Of a stretch of DNA of 26,074 bases, positions 1 to 8,005 are shown piece after piece (the first letter of the stretch is position 1; each line of letters opens with the position of its first letter). A program made the translations under genes and the position numbers. The stretch comes from CAYGWP01 sp964353455 (GTDB lineage: Bacteria > Planctomycetota > Phycisphaerae > FEN-1346). The DNA lies in NCBI GenBank assembly GCA_964353455.1, contig CAYGWP010000547.1:1-26074 (forward strand). Direction: 5' to 3'. The notes beneath the pieces are model-generated. The model did not search any database. It worked only from the letters and a program-made list of their open reading frames with translations, and had not been told where the DNA came from.

Positions 1-1137
1 GGGGAGGACCGCGAGGTCCCCATCGACGAGGCGCCGGCCGCTCTGGACCGGCCCGCCTGCCGCACCCGCCGCCCCCAGGACCGTGGCCATAATGTCCACG
101 CCGCTCGTGACTTCATCGACGGTGCATCCCGGACCGCCGCGGCCCGGAATGGCCGCAACGAGCGGCACCCGCAGGAGGTCGTCGAGCATGTACGGCCCTT
201 TCCAGAGGAGGCCGTGGTTGCCGAGCAGTTCTCCATGGTCGGATGTGAATATGACGAGTGTGTCGCGGTCGAGGCCCTCCTCGCGCAGCGCCGCCAGCAG
301 CCGGCCCACGCACACGTCCAGGTGGGCGACCATCGCGTGATACGCCTTGATGATGGCGGTCATCTTCTCCGGATCGCGCGTGACCGACTTGCAGGCATTG
401 AAGTGGTTCCGGTACGGCGCGGGGCGGGTCTCAATGCTCCCCTCGCGAAAGGCCGGCGGCGCGACGTCGATGGAGTCGTACATGCTCGCGTACGGCTCGC
501 ACGGGTTGAAGGCGTGGTGCGGGTCGAAGTACCCGACCGAGAGGAAGAACGGGCGGCCCTTCGCGCGGCGCGTCCGGAGCCAGTCGATCGCCCTTCTCGT
601 TACCCATGTCGATAGATGCTTCTCTTCGGGCAGAATGGACTTGTAGGCCGCGGCGTGCCCCTTCTGGAACATCTCGTTGACGTAGGCGACGAAGAGGTCC
701 GGGTCGTCGCGCCTGAGCCACCGGAAATACTCATCGTCCAGGAGTTGCTGGTCTCCCTCGGCCACCTCGCACACGCCGAAGCCGTAAGGCGGGTGCGGCG
801 AGGTGCGGTTGATGATCGGCACGAGGTGGAGTTTGCCGAAGTGCGCGGTCTGGACTCCGGCAGCCGCCAGGGCCTGCGCGATGGTCGTGTTGCCCGCCTC
901 GGGCAGGGCAACGCCGTTCGCCCAGAGGCCGTGCTCGGTGATGTACTTGCCTGTCATGATGCTGGCCCGCGACGGCGAACACACAGGGTTGCTGACGATG
1001 TGGCTTCGGAAGTTGACGCCCCGCCGCGCGAGGCCGTCGATGTTGGGCGTCCGCGCCTCCGCCGCGCCGAGGCATCCGAGCGTGCGGAAGTGCTGCTGGT
1101 CGGTCATGATCAGGATGACGTTCTTCGGGTCGCTCAT
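1..1137 (-). CDS. Sulfatase (formylglycine-dependent), 3' end outside window
   Basis: Hydrolyses sulfate esters; in planctomycetes such enzymes usually act on sulfated glycans. The frame is open from ATG at 1137 to the left edge, giving 379 codons without a stop, so the C-terminus is missing. Visible signatures are an N-terminal metal-binding segment (VILIMTDQQ, residues 7-15) and the CSPSR motif at residues 53-57, whose Cys53 (codon 979-981) is the expected site of conversion to formylglycine. Further in come GKLH, FDPHH and TSDHGELLGNHG, all typical of the alkaline-phosphatase-like fold. No signal peptide is seen at this start, so a cytoplasmic location or a different start is possible. A GGGAG lies just upstream of the ATG. 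The substrate cannot be read from the sequence. The GFO/IDH/MocA gene upstream on the same strand would suit carbohydrate breakdown, but 551 bases separate them. Confidence 0.93.
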   Translation of the reverse strand, partial: MSDPKNVILIMTDQQHFRTLGCLGAAEARTPNIDGLARRGVNFRSHIVSNPVCSPSRASIMTGKYITEHGLWANGVALPEAGNTTIAQALAAAGVQTAHFGKLHLVPIINRTSPHPPYGFGVCEVAEGDQQLLDDEYFRWLRRDDPDLFVAYVNEMFQKGHAAAYKSILPEEKHLSTWVTRRAIDWLRTRRAKGRPFFLSVGYFDPHHAFNPCEPYASMYDSIDVAPPAFREGSIETRPAPYRNHFNACKSVTRDPEKMTAIIKAYHAMVAHLDVCVGRLLAALREEGLDRDTLVIFTSDHGELLGNHGLLWKGPYMLDDLLRVPLVAAIPGRGGPGCTVDEVTSGVDIMATVLGAAGAAGGPVQSGRRLVDGDLAVLP

Positions 1138-1688
1138 GGCGTGGCTCCCGCGTGCCTATCTCCTGAAACACCGCGCGCGGGGCTTCGGACCGTCACAGTT
1201 CACCGAAGGTCAAGAGCGGGCCTTCGGACCGCCTCGGCGCAGAAAAATGCCTCCTGGATGGGTGGATCCAGAAGGCGCTGCCTTCGCTCGCGCAAGCGTA
1301 CCGGGCCCTATTCCCTAGCACAGGGCCAGATACATCGCGAACGTGAGAACCAGGATTTTCAGCCGCCGCATGAACTCAACCGTTTCCATGTCCGGCCTCA
1401 GGTGATCGGTGAACCCATTGGAATATACATGAAAACCGAGAAAAAGCAAATCGGCCGAAATGGATGTGAGTTTGGGCAAGATGGGCGAGTGGGGAAGGCA
1501 CAATCCAGGCGTCATTGCGAGGCCCGAGGCCCTTCGAACCGCGCCAAGGCGGGCGACCAAGTATGGACAGCCGTGTGCCACGGGTCGCCGCGGCGACCCG
1601 TGATCACTGGTTGCAAGCAACCAGTGGCACATGATCGCGCGGTGGGTCGGGAGGCCCACTGCGCCAAGTCTCAATTGGCATTGTAGTA
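1138..1688. other. Intergenic region, 551 bp, no convincing gene
   Basis: This lies between the oxidoreductase stop and the sulfatase start. It holds a multi-hairpin element (1574-1631). Next to it (about 1500-1560) is sequence beginning GTCATTGCGAGGCC that looks like a dispersed repeat. A more AT-rich stretch (about 1320-1490) follows. A minus-strand frame runs through the region and ends at 1315 with a hydrophobic tail (LKILVLTFAMYLALC), but much of it translates the repeats, so I do not call it a gene. Confidence 0.6.
1574..1631. repeat. Two-hairpin palindromic element (TGCCAC-bounded)
   Basis: Outer 8-base arms TGTGCCAC (1574-1581) and GTGGCACA (1624-1631) enclose two hairpins. The first is a perfect 24-base palindrome at 1579-1602 containing the 16-base core GGTCGCCGCGGCGACC (1583-1598). 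The second is a 10-bp stem with a 2-base loop (1605-1626, CACTGGTTGC and its complement). The first palindrome overlaps the outer arm by three bases. The same 16-base core occurs again at 20687-20702 inside another multi-hairpin element. Confidence 0.85.
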
Positions 1689-2987
1689 CTATGCCCCTGT
1701 CGGGTATTGCCACGGCGGGCGGTAATCGCGGCGGAGGAGGCGGTTCGCCTCGCGGTCGCCGACCACCAGTTCCGATTCGCCGTCCCACTCGACGCTGCGG
1801 CCGAGTTTCAGCGAGAGCATCCCCAGCAGGCTCATGTTCGTCGAGCGGTGAAGGACCTCGATGTCGCAGACCGGTCTGCGGCCGGTCTGGATGGCCTCCA
1901 GGAAATCGGCCCACAGTTCGGGGATGTTCTGCCCGTCGGGCGCGTGCAGTTGCGGCTCAACGTGGATGGTCGGCGTCTCGCGCTTAACGGGATAGAACGT
2001 CCAGCCGTCCTGCCACCCCAGGTGCAGCGTCCCCTCGGTGCCGTAGAAGTAGCAGCCCACGTTGTGCTTCTCGGCATTGTTGGCGGCGTACAGGCGGTGC
2101 TCCCATTCGGCGGTGAACGACTCGAACTTGAACTGGACGACCTGCGTGTCGGGGGCATCGGTGTTGTCTTCCTTGATGTGCCGGCCGCCGGTCGAGAAGA
2201 CCGTCTTGGGATACTTCTCCTCGGCCCACCAGAGTATCTGGTCCATCCAGTGGACGCCCCAGTCGCCGAGTTGTCCGTTGGCGTAGTCGAGGAAACTGCG
2301 GAAGCCCCTGGGGTGCATCTTGCGGTTGAAGGGCCGGAGGGGGGCCGGGCCGCACCAGAAATCCCAATCGAGGCCGGCGGGCGGGTCGGAGTCGGGTTCG
2401 ACCTCTCCCGCGCGGCCGCCGTAGTGGACGAACGCGCGGACCATCCCGATCTTGCCGGCCTTGCCTTCCTTGAGGAACTTATTCGCCGACATGTTGTGCG
2501 GCGAGACCCGCCGGTGCGTCCCCACCTGGACGGTCCGCCCGGTCATTCGGGCGGCGCGGACCATCGCCCGGCCTTCGCCTATAGTATGCCCGATCGGCTT
2601 TTCGACATAGACGTGCGCCCCGGCGTTGACGGCGGCGATTGCGGTCAGGGGGTGCCAGTGGTCGGGCGTGGCCACGATGACGATGTCGGGCTTTTCGCGG
2701 TCCAGGAGTTCGCGGAAGTCCTTGTACGGATGGGGCGAATCGCCTGTCTTCAGACGGATCTCGGCCAGGGCGGGGTCAAGTTGATTGCGGTCAACATCGC
2801 ACATGGCCACCACCTGCGACCGGCCTGCGGCGGCGGCCGTCCGGAGGATGTTCATCCCCCACCAGCCCGTGCCGACAAGGGCAGTCCGGTACTTCCTGGG
2901 GTTCTTCTCGGCCCCGTGAACAGCCGGCCCGGTGACGGCTGCGCCTGCGGCCGCCGCCGCAAGGAAGTTGCGACGCGTCATCCCCAT
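1689..2987 (-). CDS. GFO/IDH/MocA family oxidoreductase, Tat-exported
   Basis: A 432-residue NAD(P)-dependent oxidoreductase of the glucose-fructose oxidoreductase / inositol dehydrogenase / MocA family, probably acting on sugars or sugar derivatives in the periplasm. The N-terminus MTRRNFLAAAAAGAAVTG is a twin-arginine signal (RR at 5-6), usual for planctomycete members. The Rossmann motif GTGWWG is at 39-44, the catalytic-domain EKP motif at 129-131, and GDWGVHWMD at 241-249 matches the motif carrying the conserved histidine of this family. The start is supported by GGGAGG six bases upstream of ATG 2987. The stop of the transporter gene lies 24 bases upstream, so the two are probably co-transcribed with the secreted protein before them. 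The substrate is unknown. Confidence 0.93.
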   Translation of the reverse strand: MGMTRRNFLAAAAAGAAVTGPAVHGAEKNPRKYRTALVGTGWWGMNILRTAAAAGRSQVVAMCDVDRNQLDPALAEIRLKTGDSPHPYKDFRELLDREKPDIVIVATPDHWHPLTAIAAVNAGAHVYVEKPIGHTIGEGRAMVRAARMTGRTVQVGTHRRVSPHNMSANKFLKEGKAGKIGMVRAFVHYGGRAGEVEPDSDPPAGLDWDFWCGPAPLRPFNRKMHPRGFRSFLDYANGQLGDWGVHWMDQILWWAEEKYPKTVFSTGGRHIKEDNTDAPDTQVVQFKFESFTAEWEHRLYAANNAEKHNVGCYFYGTEGTLHLGWQDGWTFYPVKRETPTIHVEPQLHAPDGQNIPELWADFLEAIQTGRRPVCDIEVLHRSTNMSLLGMLSLKLGRSVEWDGESELVVGDREANRLLRRDYRPPWQYPTGA

Positions 2988-3011
2988 GAGAGTCCTCCCG
3001 ATTCGAGTGTC

Positions 3012-4430
3012 CTATCCGCCGAACATCTGGTGCAGCACCTGCGGCACCTGGAAGATGCAGAAGTACCCGAACACCAGGAACCCCAGGATCAAGCCTGCCG
3101 CATGATACCATCGGGGCCTGAGGATTTGCCAGGCCTCGGCCGAGAGCAACTTCTTCTGGGCGAAGAACAGGCCGTATGCCACCGCCAGGGCCTGGAGCGG
3201 CACGAGGACGAGGCCGTCGCAGACCGCGCCCAGTTTTATGAGGAAGATCGGGTTCGTCCCGAAGATTACGCAGATCGTCAGGTTCGTCAGGAGGAAGATG
3301 CCGAGGAAGATGCGGAACATCTTGCGAGGCTGGAAGCCGGTGGCCTTCGGATAGATGTTCCTGAAGCAGTCGGCCAGCAGCCTCGGCCAGCCGGCCAGTT
3401 GCCCCAGTTGCGTGCTGACCATGGCTGATGCGCCGGCCGCAAGGAACAGGATTCCGCCCACGCTGCTCCATCGGTCCGAGAATATCCGCGAAAGTTCCAG
3501 CGCCACCTTCTCGCCCTTCGGAACCAACTCCAGCGGACGCAGGATGCCCACCCCCGACAGGAAGAACGCCAGCGTCACCACCACCCCGATGACGAGGGCC
3601 ACGGTGGCGTCCCACGTGACCACGCGGGTCCACGACTTGACGTTCTTCGCATCATCGGCCGTCAGGCGGGCCAGGCTCGCCTCATCGGCCCGCATCCCCC
3701 ACCGCCGGCCCTGGGCCATGCCGTACCCGGCCCCCATGACCCAGTAGGTGTACCAGACCTGACTGGCGAATCCGCCCGCCGACCAGCCCACGAGGGGCAG
3801 GATCTCGGTCCACGCGGTCCCGATGCTCTGGTCGGCCGCGCGGGCCCACGCAGGGACCTCCGGCACCTGGAACCCGAAGATGCCGATGATGACGTCCCGC
3901 ACCTCCGGCAGCACGTGCAGCGAGACGTACAGCACGCCGACGATGATCACCGCGACCATCACCCCCATCAGATGCTTGAGCATGTCGAACCGGTCTGTCC
4001 ACGCCACCCAGACCGAGAAGGCCGTGACGGCGGCCCCCCAGATGATGCCCGAATGCTCGCCCAGCGGCAGCAGGCTCCCCAGGAACGTGGCCGCAGCCAC
4101 AGCCAGGGCGCCCACCGCGCAGATGCCCGATGCGATCTGGCCGATGAACACGGTCCACACGAGCCAGTTTTTCGGTCCCGGCACGCGGCTGAAGAGGTCG
4201 ATCATCCCCTCGCCGGTGGCCACGGTGTACCTTGCGCCGCACATGCCGATCCAGTACTTGAGGAATATGCCGAAGACGATGGCCCACATGACGGCCGGGC
4301 CGAGGATCGCCCCGGTGCGCGTGGCGATGATGACCTCGCCGGAGCCGATGAACTCGCCGCACCAGACCAGCGACGGGCCGAGCACCATCAGGAACCCCCA
4401 CCAGCCCAGCGGCGCGTGCTTGACTTGCAT
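3012..4430 (-). CDS. Nramp-related membrane transporter with altered substrate motifs
   Basis: A 472-residue polytopic membrane protein with about 11 hydrophobic segments. The order GPSLVW...IGSGEVI...TRTGAILGPAVMW...ARYTVATGEGM near the N-terminus matches Nramp/SLC11 transmembrane segments 1-2. In canonical Nramp proteins TM1 carries DPGN and TM6 carries MPHN, and these bind the divalent metal. Here the TM1 equivalent reads GSGE and the TM6 region reads GWSAGGFASQ, so the usual metal ligands are absent. It may carry a different ion or small solute; 'Mn2+/Fe2+ transporter' would be an over-annotation. A GGGAGGAG lies about seven bases before ATG 4430. The gene sits between a secreted protein (22-base gap) and the oxidoreductase (24-base gap), consistent with one operon. 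Confidence 0.85.
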   Translation of the reverse strand: MQVKHAPLGWWGFLMVLGPSLVWCGEFIGSGEVIIATRTGAILGPAVMWAIVFGIFLKYWIGMCGARYTVATGEGMIDLFSRVPGPKNWLVWTVFIGQIASGICAVGALAVAAATFLGSLLPLGEHSGIIWGAAVTAFSVWVAWTDRFDMLKHLMGVMVAVIIVGVLYVSLHVLPEVRDVIIGIFGFQVPEVPAWARAADQSIGTAWTEILPLVGWSAGGFASQVWYTYWVMGAGYGMAQGRRWGMRADEASLARLTADDAKNVKSWTRVVTWDATVALVIGVVVTLAFFLSGVGILRPLELVPKGEKVALELSRIFSDRWSSVGGILFLAAGASAMVSTQLGQLAGWPRLLADCFRNIYPKATGFQPRKMFRIFLGIFLLTNLTICVIFGTNPIFLIKLGAVCDGLVLVPLQALAVAYGLFFAQKKLLSAEAWQILRPRWYHAAGLILGFLVFGYFCIFQVPQVLHQMFGG

Positions 4431-4452
4431 TCCCGGCTCCTCCCGGCGCGGC

Positions 4453-4893
4453 CTACTTGGCCGCCGCGCGCTTCATGCGGAAGACTCCCTTGTCGTTCTT
4501 GGAATCGTACGTCGAGTAGAACTCCTGGCCGTCGGTGTAGCCCTCGTACTTGTACACTCCGCCCGCCAGGAAGCCGAGGTCCTGCTCGCCCCGGAACCGC
4601 CACAGGCGGCCATCGACCGTCACCGTCAGGGTCACGGTTGACTTGAACCTGAATATCCTCCAGAAGGTGGCGTCGAATACGGCAGTGTACTTCCCGTCAT
4701 CGGCCTTCGTGACGGTGCAGCGGAGGCTGTCGGTTGAGCCGCTGGTGTTGCTGGTCCAGGCGCCTTCCCAGTCTCCGACCAGGAGGTCGGCCGGTTGCGG
4801 CGGGCTGTCCTGCGGCGGGGGCGGGGCAGGGGCTGCCGCAAGAACAGGCAGCGCAAGGAAAAGCAAAATTCCGGACGGAATGCCAAGCCTCAT
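4453..4893 (-). CDS. Small secreted hypothetical protein
   Basis: A 146-residue protein. The first about 20 residues (MRLGIPSGILLFLALPVLAA) form a clear Sec signal peptide, followed by a short proline-rich linker. The mature part begins GDWEGAWTS and alternates polar and hydrophobic residues over many short strands (TVTKADDGKY, STVTLTVTVDGRLWRF, GVYKYEGYTDGQEFYSTY), suggesting a small beta-sheet or lipocalin-like barrel; this fold is an inference. I do not recognise a family. It is the first gene of a probable operon with the transporter and oxidoreductase. A periplasmic binding or accessory role would fit but is not shown. Confidence 0.75.
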   Translation of the reverse strand: MRLGIPSGILLFLALPVLAAAPAPPPPQDSPPQPADLLVGDWEGAWTSNTSGSTDSLRCTVTKADDGKYTAVFDATFWRIFRFKSTVTLTVTVDGRLWRFRGEQDLGFLAGGVYKYEGYTDGQEFYSTYDSKNDKGVFRMKRAAAK

Positions 4894-4906
4894 GCCTTAC
4901 CTCCCG

Positions 4907-4965
4907 TTTCGCGCGGCGGGCAGTCTCATTTCGCGCGGCGGGCAGTCTCATTTCGCACGGCAGGT
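4907..4965. repeat. 22-bp tandem repeat, about 2.7 copies
   Basis: Two identical 22-base units (4907-4928 and 4929-4950), each beginning TTTCGCGCGGCGGG and ending CAGTCTCA, are followed by a diverged partial third unit (TTTCGCACGGCAGG). The array fills much of the 104-base gap between the kinase stop and the secreted-protein start, so it lies in the 5' region of the secreted-protein/transporter operon. Confidence 0.85.
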
Positions 4966-4997
4966 CTCCCGACCCGCCGCGCAGGACTCCGCGGCGC

Positions 4998-5750
4998 CTA
5001 CCGCGCACCGACCCATTCAAGGAACCTGCGCCTGAGGTCCCGCAGCGGCGCTCCGATCGCCCGGTGCAGGTTCAGGAACCACGGGCGCTGCTTGCCGGCG
5101 GCCCGCTCATCGGGCGTCATCAGGTCCGGCCGGTACAGACGCTTGAGTTTCCTCACGTGGTAGATGTCGGCTTCCTGGAACATGGCGAGCAGGCGGCGCT
5201 TCAGGGCGCCCAGGGGTCCGCGAGACGGCCGCGGCGCCCAGGAAATCTGGAAGTCGATCAGCGCGGGCCGGCCGTCGGCCCCCACGAGCACGTTGTCGGG
5301 CTTATTCATGTCGATATATGCCATGCCGCGGGCGTGGAGCGACCGGACCAGCGACTCCAGCCGCTCGAAAAAATCGTCCGGCAGCGCGCCCCTGCGGTCC
5401 AGGAGGTCGCTCCCCTCGACCCAGGCGTGGGCGAATGCGCTCCGCCCCACGCGGCCCACGAGTTGCGGCACGCCGCCCAGGTCCCGGAGCAGCCGGTAGT
5501 GGCGGACCTCGCGGTCGGCCATCAGCCTGCCCGCCCAGTCCAGCGGGCACCCCAGCCACGGCTCCGTGTGATAGTGCTTCAGGCAGACCGCCTCGCCGTC
5601 GGGGCCGGCGTACCGGGCCGTCACGGCGAAGAAGTCGTGCTTGAGGACCTTCACCAGGCGGTAGGTGCGGTCGCCGATGGTGAACGATTCCCGCGCCCAG
5701 CCGCCTCGCAGGATCCGCTTGGGCACCCGTCCCTGTTCTTTGCGCGCCAT
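4998..5750 (-). CDS. Atypical Ser/Thr or lipopolysaccharide-type kinase
   Basis: A 250-residue protein with a minimal protein-kinase-like fold. The probable ATP-binding lysine is in VCLKHY (Lys58), followed by REVRHYRLLRDL as the C-helix region. The catalytic loop is YIDMNKPDNVLV (Asp147 to Asn153) and the metal-binding motif is DFQ (167-169) in place of DFG. This arrangement (DxNKxxN...DFQ) is that of small kinases related to the Kdo/WaaP and RIO groups, common in planctomycetes, which may phosphorylate envelope glycolipids or small molecules rather than proteins. I chose ATG 5750; a TTG extension to 5795 adds 15 residues with no ribosome site or conservation clue. The substrate is unknown. 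Confidence 0.82.
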   Translation of the reverse strand: MARKEQGRVPKRILRGGWARESFTIGDRTYRLVKVLKHDFFAVTARYAGPDGEAVCLKHYHTEPWLGCPLDWAGRLMADREVRHYRLLRDLGGVPQLVGRVGRSAFAHAWVEGSDLLDRRGALPDDFFERLESLVRSLHARGMAYIDMNKPDNVLVGADGRPALIDFQISWAPRPSRGPLGALKRRLLAMFQEADIYHVRKLKRLYRPDLMTPDERAAGKQRPWFLNLHRAIGAPLRDLRRRFLEWVGAR

Positions 5751-5842
5751 CGTGCGATTCCGCCGGCCATGAACCCCTATCCCGTCAAGGGACAAGGGAG
5801 AGCGTCACTTGGCGGACATGGTAGGGCAGGGCACGCCGCCCG

Positions 5843-6784
5843 TCAAGGCTGGGGCGGGGGGTTCCCGTCGGCCGGCGGCTCGGGGGGCTTCTCGTCCTTC
5901 GGCGGTTTCGGTTCGCGGCCCAGGTCGTAGCCCCATTCCCAGAGGCCGGGCAACTCGTCGCGGTACTCGACGTGGCTATCGACGAAAAGGTAGTTGGAGC
6001 CGGAGCCAGGTTCGTCCACGAAGGGCGCGGAGGCCCTGCGCGGGTGCCAGTCCCACCTGTCCACCAGGCCGCAGGTCCTAAAGGTGATGTTGTGCTGGCT
6101 GCCGAAGGTCTCGCCCGAAGCGCCGCAGAAGAAGAGAATGCGGGCCGAAAAGTTCGGGAAGAGGCGCCGCTGCTCCGCTTCGGTGGTGCAACTGAGCGAG
6201 ACGCCGAAATCGACGTCGCCCCGCGTGCCCCACGTGCAGCCGGCCATGCGGCGCATGTCGTCGTCGGTCCTGAAGAGTATGACGTTGAGGGCGTAACTTT
6301 CGGGCGGGGCGTCGAGGAACGCGGCCGTGTGCTGCACGCCTGGCGCAAGGGCTTCGCTGCCGCGGAGGCCGGCCTTCGGGTCGCTGGGGCATGTATATAT
6401 GGAGATGTCGCCTATGTACGGCCAAAGGACGATGCTCCAGTGCGGCCCGGCCAGGCCCCAGCCGTCGGCCGGCTGCGCGGGCGCCGCCTTCAGGCCCGTC
6501 TCCTTCTCGATCCGCCCCAGGAGCGCCGCCGGCCGCGCGTCGGCCCGAATGGGCGGCCAGACCCCTCCCGAATCCCGCAGGTACATGCCGTACGCGACGC
6601 CGATCTGCCGCAACTGGTTCCGGCAGCGGGCGCTCATGGCCTCGTCAATCGCCAGGCCCAGCGCCGGCGCCAGGAGCGCTGCCAGCAGGGCCAGAATGCC
6701 CGCTACGATGAGAACCTCGACGAGCGAGAACCCGCCGCGCAAGAGCGCGCGGCCCAGGCGGGTGGATGGCGCGGTTCGGGTCAT
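5843..6784 (-). CDS. Prepilin-like protein (type II pseudopilin N-terminus)
   Basis: A 313-residue protein with a class III signal: cleavage expected between Gly18 and Phe19 in RGGFSLVEVLIVAGILALLA, with Glu at +5, as required by the prepilin peptidase. The hydrophobic helix anchors it in the inner membrane before assembly. The C-terminal half contains GSNYLFVDSHVEY, a degenerate version of the H-X9-DG motif of planctomycete prepilin-like proteins, and CPSD, common in the same group. The tail is rich in proline and charged residues. Its ATG overlaps the stop of the preceding gene as ATGA, so the pair is translationally coupled. Such proteins are numerous in planctomycetes; the assembled structure is not known from this sequence. 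Confidence 0.9.
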   Translation of the reverse strand: MTRTAPSTRLGRALLRGGFSLVEVLIVAGILALLAALLAPALGLAIDEAMSARCRNQLRQIGVAYGMYLRDSGGVWPPIRADARPAALLGRIEKETGLKAAPAQPADGWGLAGPHWSIVLWPYIGDISIYTCPSDPKAGLRGSEALAPGVQHTAAFLDAPPESYALNVILFRTDDDMRRMAGCTWGTRGDVDFGVSLSCTTEAEQRRLFPNFSARILFFCGASGETFGSQHNITFRTCGLVDRWDWHPRRASAPFVDEPGSGSNYLFVDSHVEYRDELPGLWEWGYDLGREPKPPKDEKPPEPPADGNPPPQP

Positions 6785-7719
6785 GGCACCAGGTACGCAT
6801 CGTCAAGCGAGCGCGGGCAGTTCAGCGGATCGTTCGGCTCGCCGACGTCGGGCCGGTAGATGTTGTCGGGACGGTACACGATCTTCTCTGGCGGTCCTTC
6901 GGGCCTGAGCGGGCCGCAGCGAGGCGAGTCCTGCCACTCGACCTCGCCGCCCAGGTACAGGACGTTCTGGCCCGTGCCGTTGTGGTTCAGGCTGTTGGCC
7001 TCGGGTTCCTCGACGGGCGAGAGGATGGGCTGGCGCGTGAACGCCGCGCGGCTGTACGGGTTCCGGTCGGCCATGATGGCCATGCGCCTCGGGTGGGTCA
7101 CGGTGTTGGTTGTGTCGCAGCGCGGGTCGGCCAGGGCGGGGTCGGCCCCCGGATGCACGAACTGGTTCTGAAAGGAATACGAGCAGCGGCCTGCGGCCAC
7201 GCGGTTCAGGAAGTCGTTTTCGGCCGGCGTCGGAAACGCCGTGATCGGGTCCATCGCCAGGAACCCCATGATGGCGGGGTTTTTGGGCGAGTTGAGGCTC
7301 GGCCGGTCGGCCGTCGCCGGGCAGATGAAGAGGTCGGCCGCCACATAGCCCTCGCGCACCAGGACCCAGAGGTTCGCCTGGTTCCCGAGGGTCCGCGTGT
7401 GCGGCCAGTTGCTGGTATCCGGGCCGTCCCATCGGCTGGGGAAGTACTTCGGTCCGGTCGGCGCCCCGGAGGACATGCAGGCCGGCGAGTAGGCCCCCCA
7501 GTCCGGCAGAAACCCGTCGTGGCTGCCCGCGTAAATGAGGAGGGCCTCGCCCAGCCGCGAGAGGTTCATCATGCACCCCGCGCGGTGGGCGACATCCCTG
7601 ACTTCCACGACGACCGGCAGCAGCAGTGCCGCAAGGCACCCCAAGCCCGCGGTGACCGCCAGCATCTCGGTGAGCGTGATGCCCCGCCTGGTGCGCACGG
7701 TCCGCATCCCCGTCAACAT
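6781..7719 (-). CDS. Prepilin-like protein (type II pseudopilin N-terminus)
   Basis: A 312-residue partner of the downstream prepilin gene. The leader is MLTGMRTVRTRRG, with cleavage expected after Gly13 before ITLTEMLAVTAGLGCLAALLLP, and Glu at +5. The body contains RAGCMMNLSRLGEALLIYA, the usual helix after the anchor in this family, then FICPA, and near the end LNHNGTGQNVLYLGGEVEW, a form of the H-X9-DG motif with the final DG changed to GG. I prefer ATG 7719 (GGGGGAG just upstream, although spacing is short); ATG 7707 is an alternative and still leaves a valid leader. The TTG-initiated longer reading to 7782 is rejected. It overlaps the next gene by four bases (ATGA). Confidence 0.88.
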   Translation of the reverse strand: MLTGMRTVRTRRGITLTEMLAVTAGLGCLAALLLPVVVEVRDVAHRAGCMMNLSRLGEALLIYAGSHDGFLPDWGAYSPACMSSGAPTGPKYFPSRWDGPDTSNWPHTRTLGNQANLWVLVREGYVAADLFICPATADRPSLNSPKNPAIMGFLAMDPITAFPTPAENDFLNRVAAGRCSYSFQNQFVHPGADPALADPRCDTTNTVTHPRRMAIMADRNPYSRAAFTRQPILSPVEEPEANSLNHNGTGQNVLYLGGEVEWQDSPRCGPLRPEGPPEKIVYRPDNIYRPDVGEPNDPLNCPRSLDDAYLVP

Positions 7720-7815
7720 GGCTCCCCCTGTGTGACAGCGTCCTGTCAGTGGTATTCTGGCGCAAGAACGGCCAGGAAGCAAACAATTCCGCAGACTGAC
7801 CGCACTGCGCCTCTC

Positions 7816-7905
7816 TCGAGGGTGGCATGGTCACCCGCCGTTGGGTGACCATGCTTCCGGCGGCAAACATGGTCACGCAGAAGCGCGTGACCATGCCACC
7901 CTCGA
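7816..7905. repeat. Two-hairpin palindromic element (TGCCAC family)
   Basis: Perfect 19-base outer arms (7816-7834 and 7887-7905; core GGGTGGCATGGTCAC) enclose two hairpins that reuse part of the arms. Hairpin A has stem CATGGTCACCC at 7826-7836 pairing with 7843-7853. Hairpin B has stem CATGGTCACGC at 7868-7878 pairing with 7885-7895. The motif CATGGTCAC therefore occurs four times, twice in each direction. It sits between the divergent prepilin and murI genes, upstream of the murI promoter. It is related to the elements at 19438 and 20613. Confidence 0.9.
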
Positions 7906-7947
7906 CACCAACGTTAGAGACGCCGTACCATCAGACCCCGCCGGGTC

Positions 7948-7975
7948 TTGATTTATCGGCGGTCGGCCTTATGAT
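7948..7975 (+). promoter_or_regulatory. Likely sigma-70 promoter for murI operon
   Basis: TTGATT (7948-7953) and TATGAT (7970-7975) are separated by 16 bases, close to the TTGACA/TATAAT consensus. Transcription would start near 7982, giving a leader of about 24 bases before the murI ATG at 8006. Sequence-only prediction. Confidence 0.5.
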
Positions 7976-8005
7976 GTCGGCCGGGCAGTGGAGGCGGAGA
8001 GCGGG

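Noticed and set aside
616..1686. 356-codon plus-strand frame
   Set aside because: Antisense to the sulfatase and then through the intergenic repeats; low-complexity Arg-rich translation.
1315..1914. 199-codon minus-strand frame
   Set aside because: Overlaps the 3' end of the oxidoreductase gene and translates palindromic repeats; only its last about 50 residues look unusual.
1707..3428. 573-codon open frame on the plus strand
   Set aside because: It lies antisense to the oxidoreductase and transporter genes, whose families are clear; long shadow frames are expected in GC-rich DNA. No recognisable product.
4907..4965. CRISPR or iteron origin
   Set aside because: Only two full units with no spacers and no replication gene nearby.
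5751..5795. TTG-initiated extension of the kinase
   Set aside because: No ribosome site; the ATG at 5750 already gives the full kinase domain.
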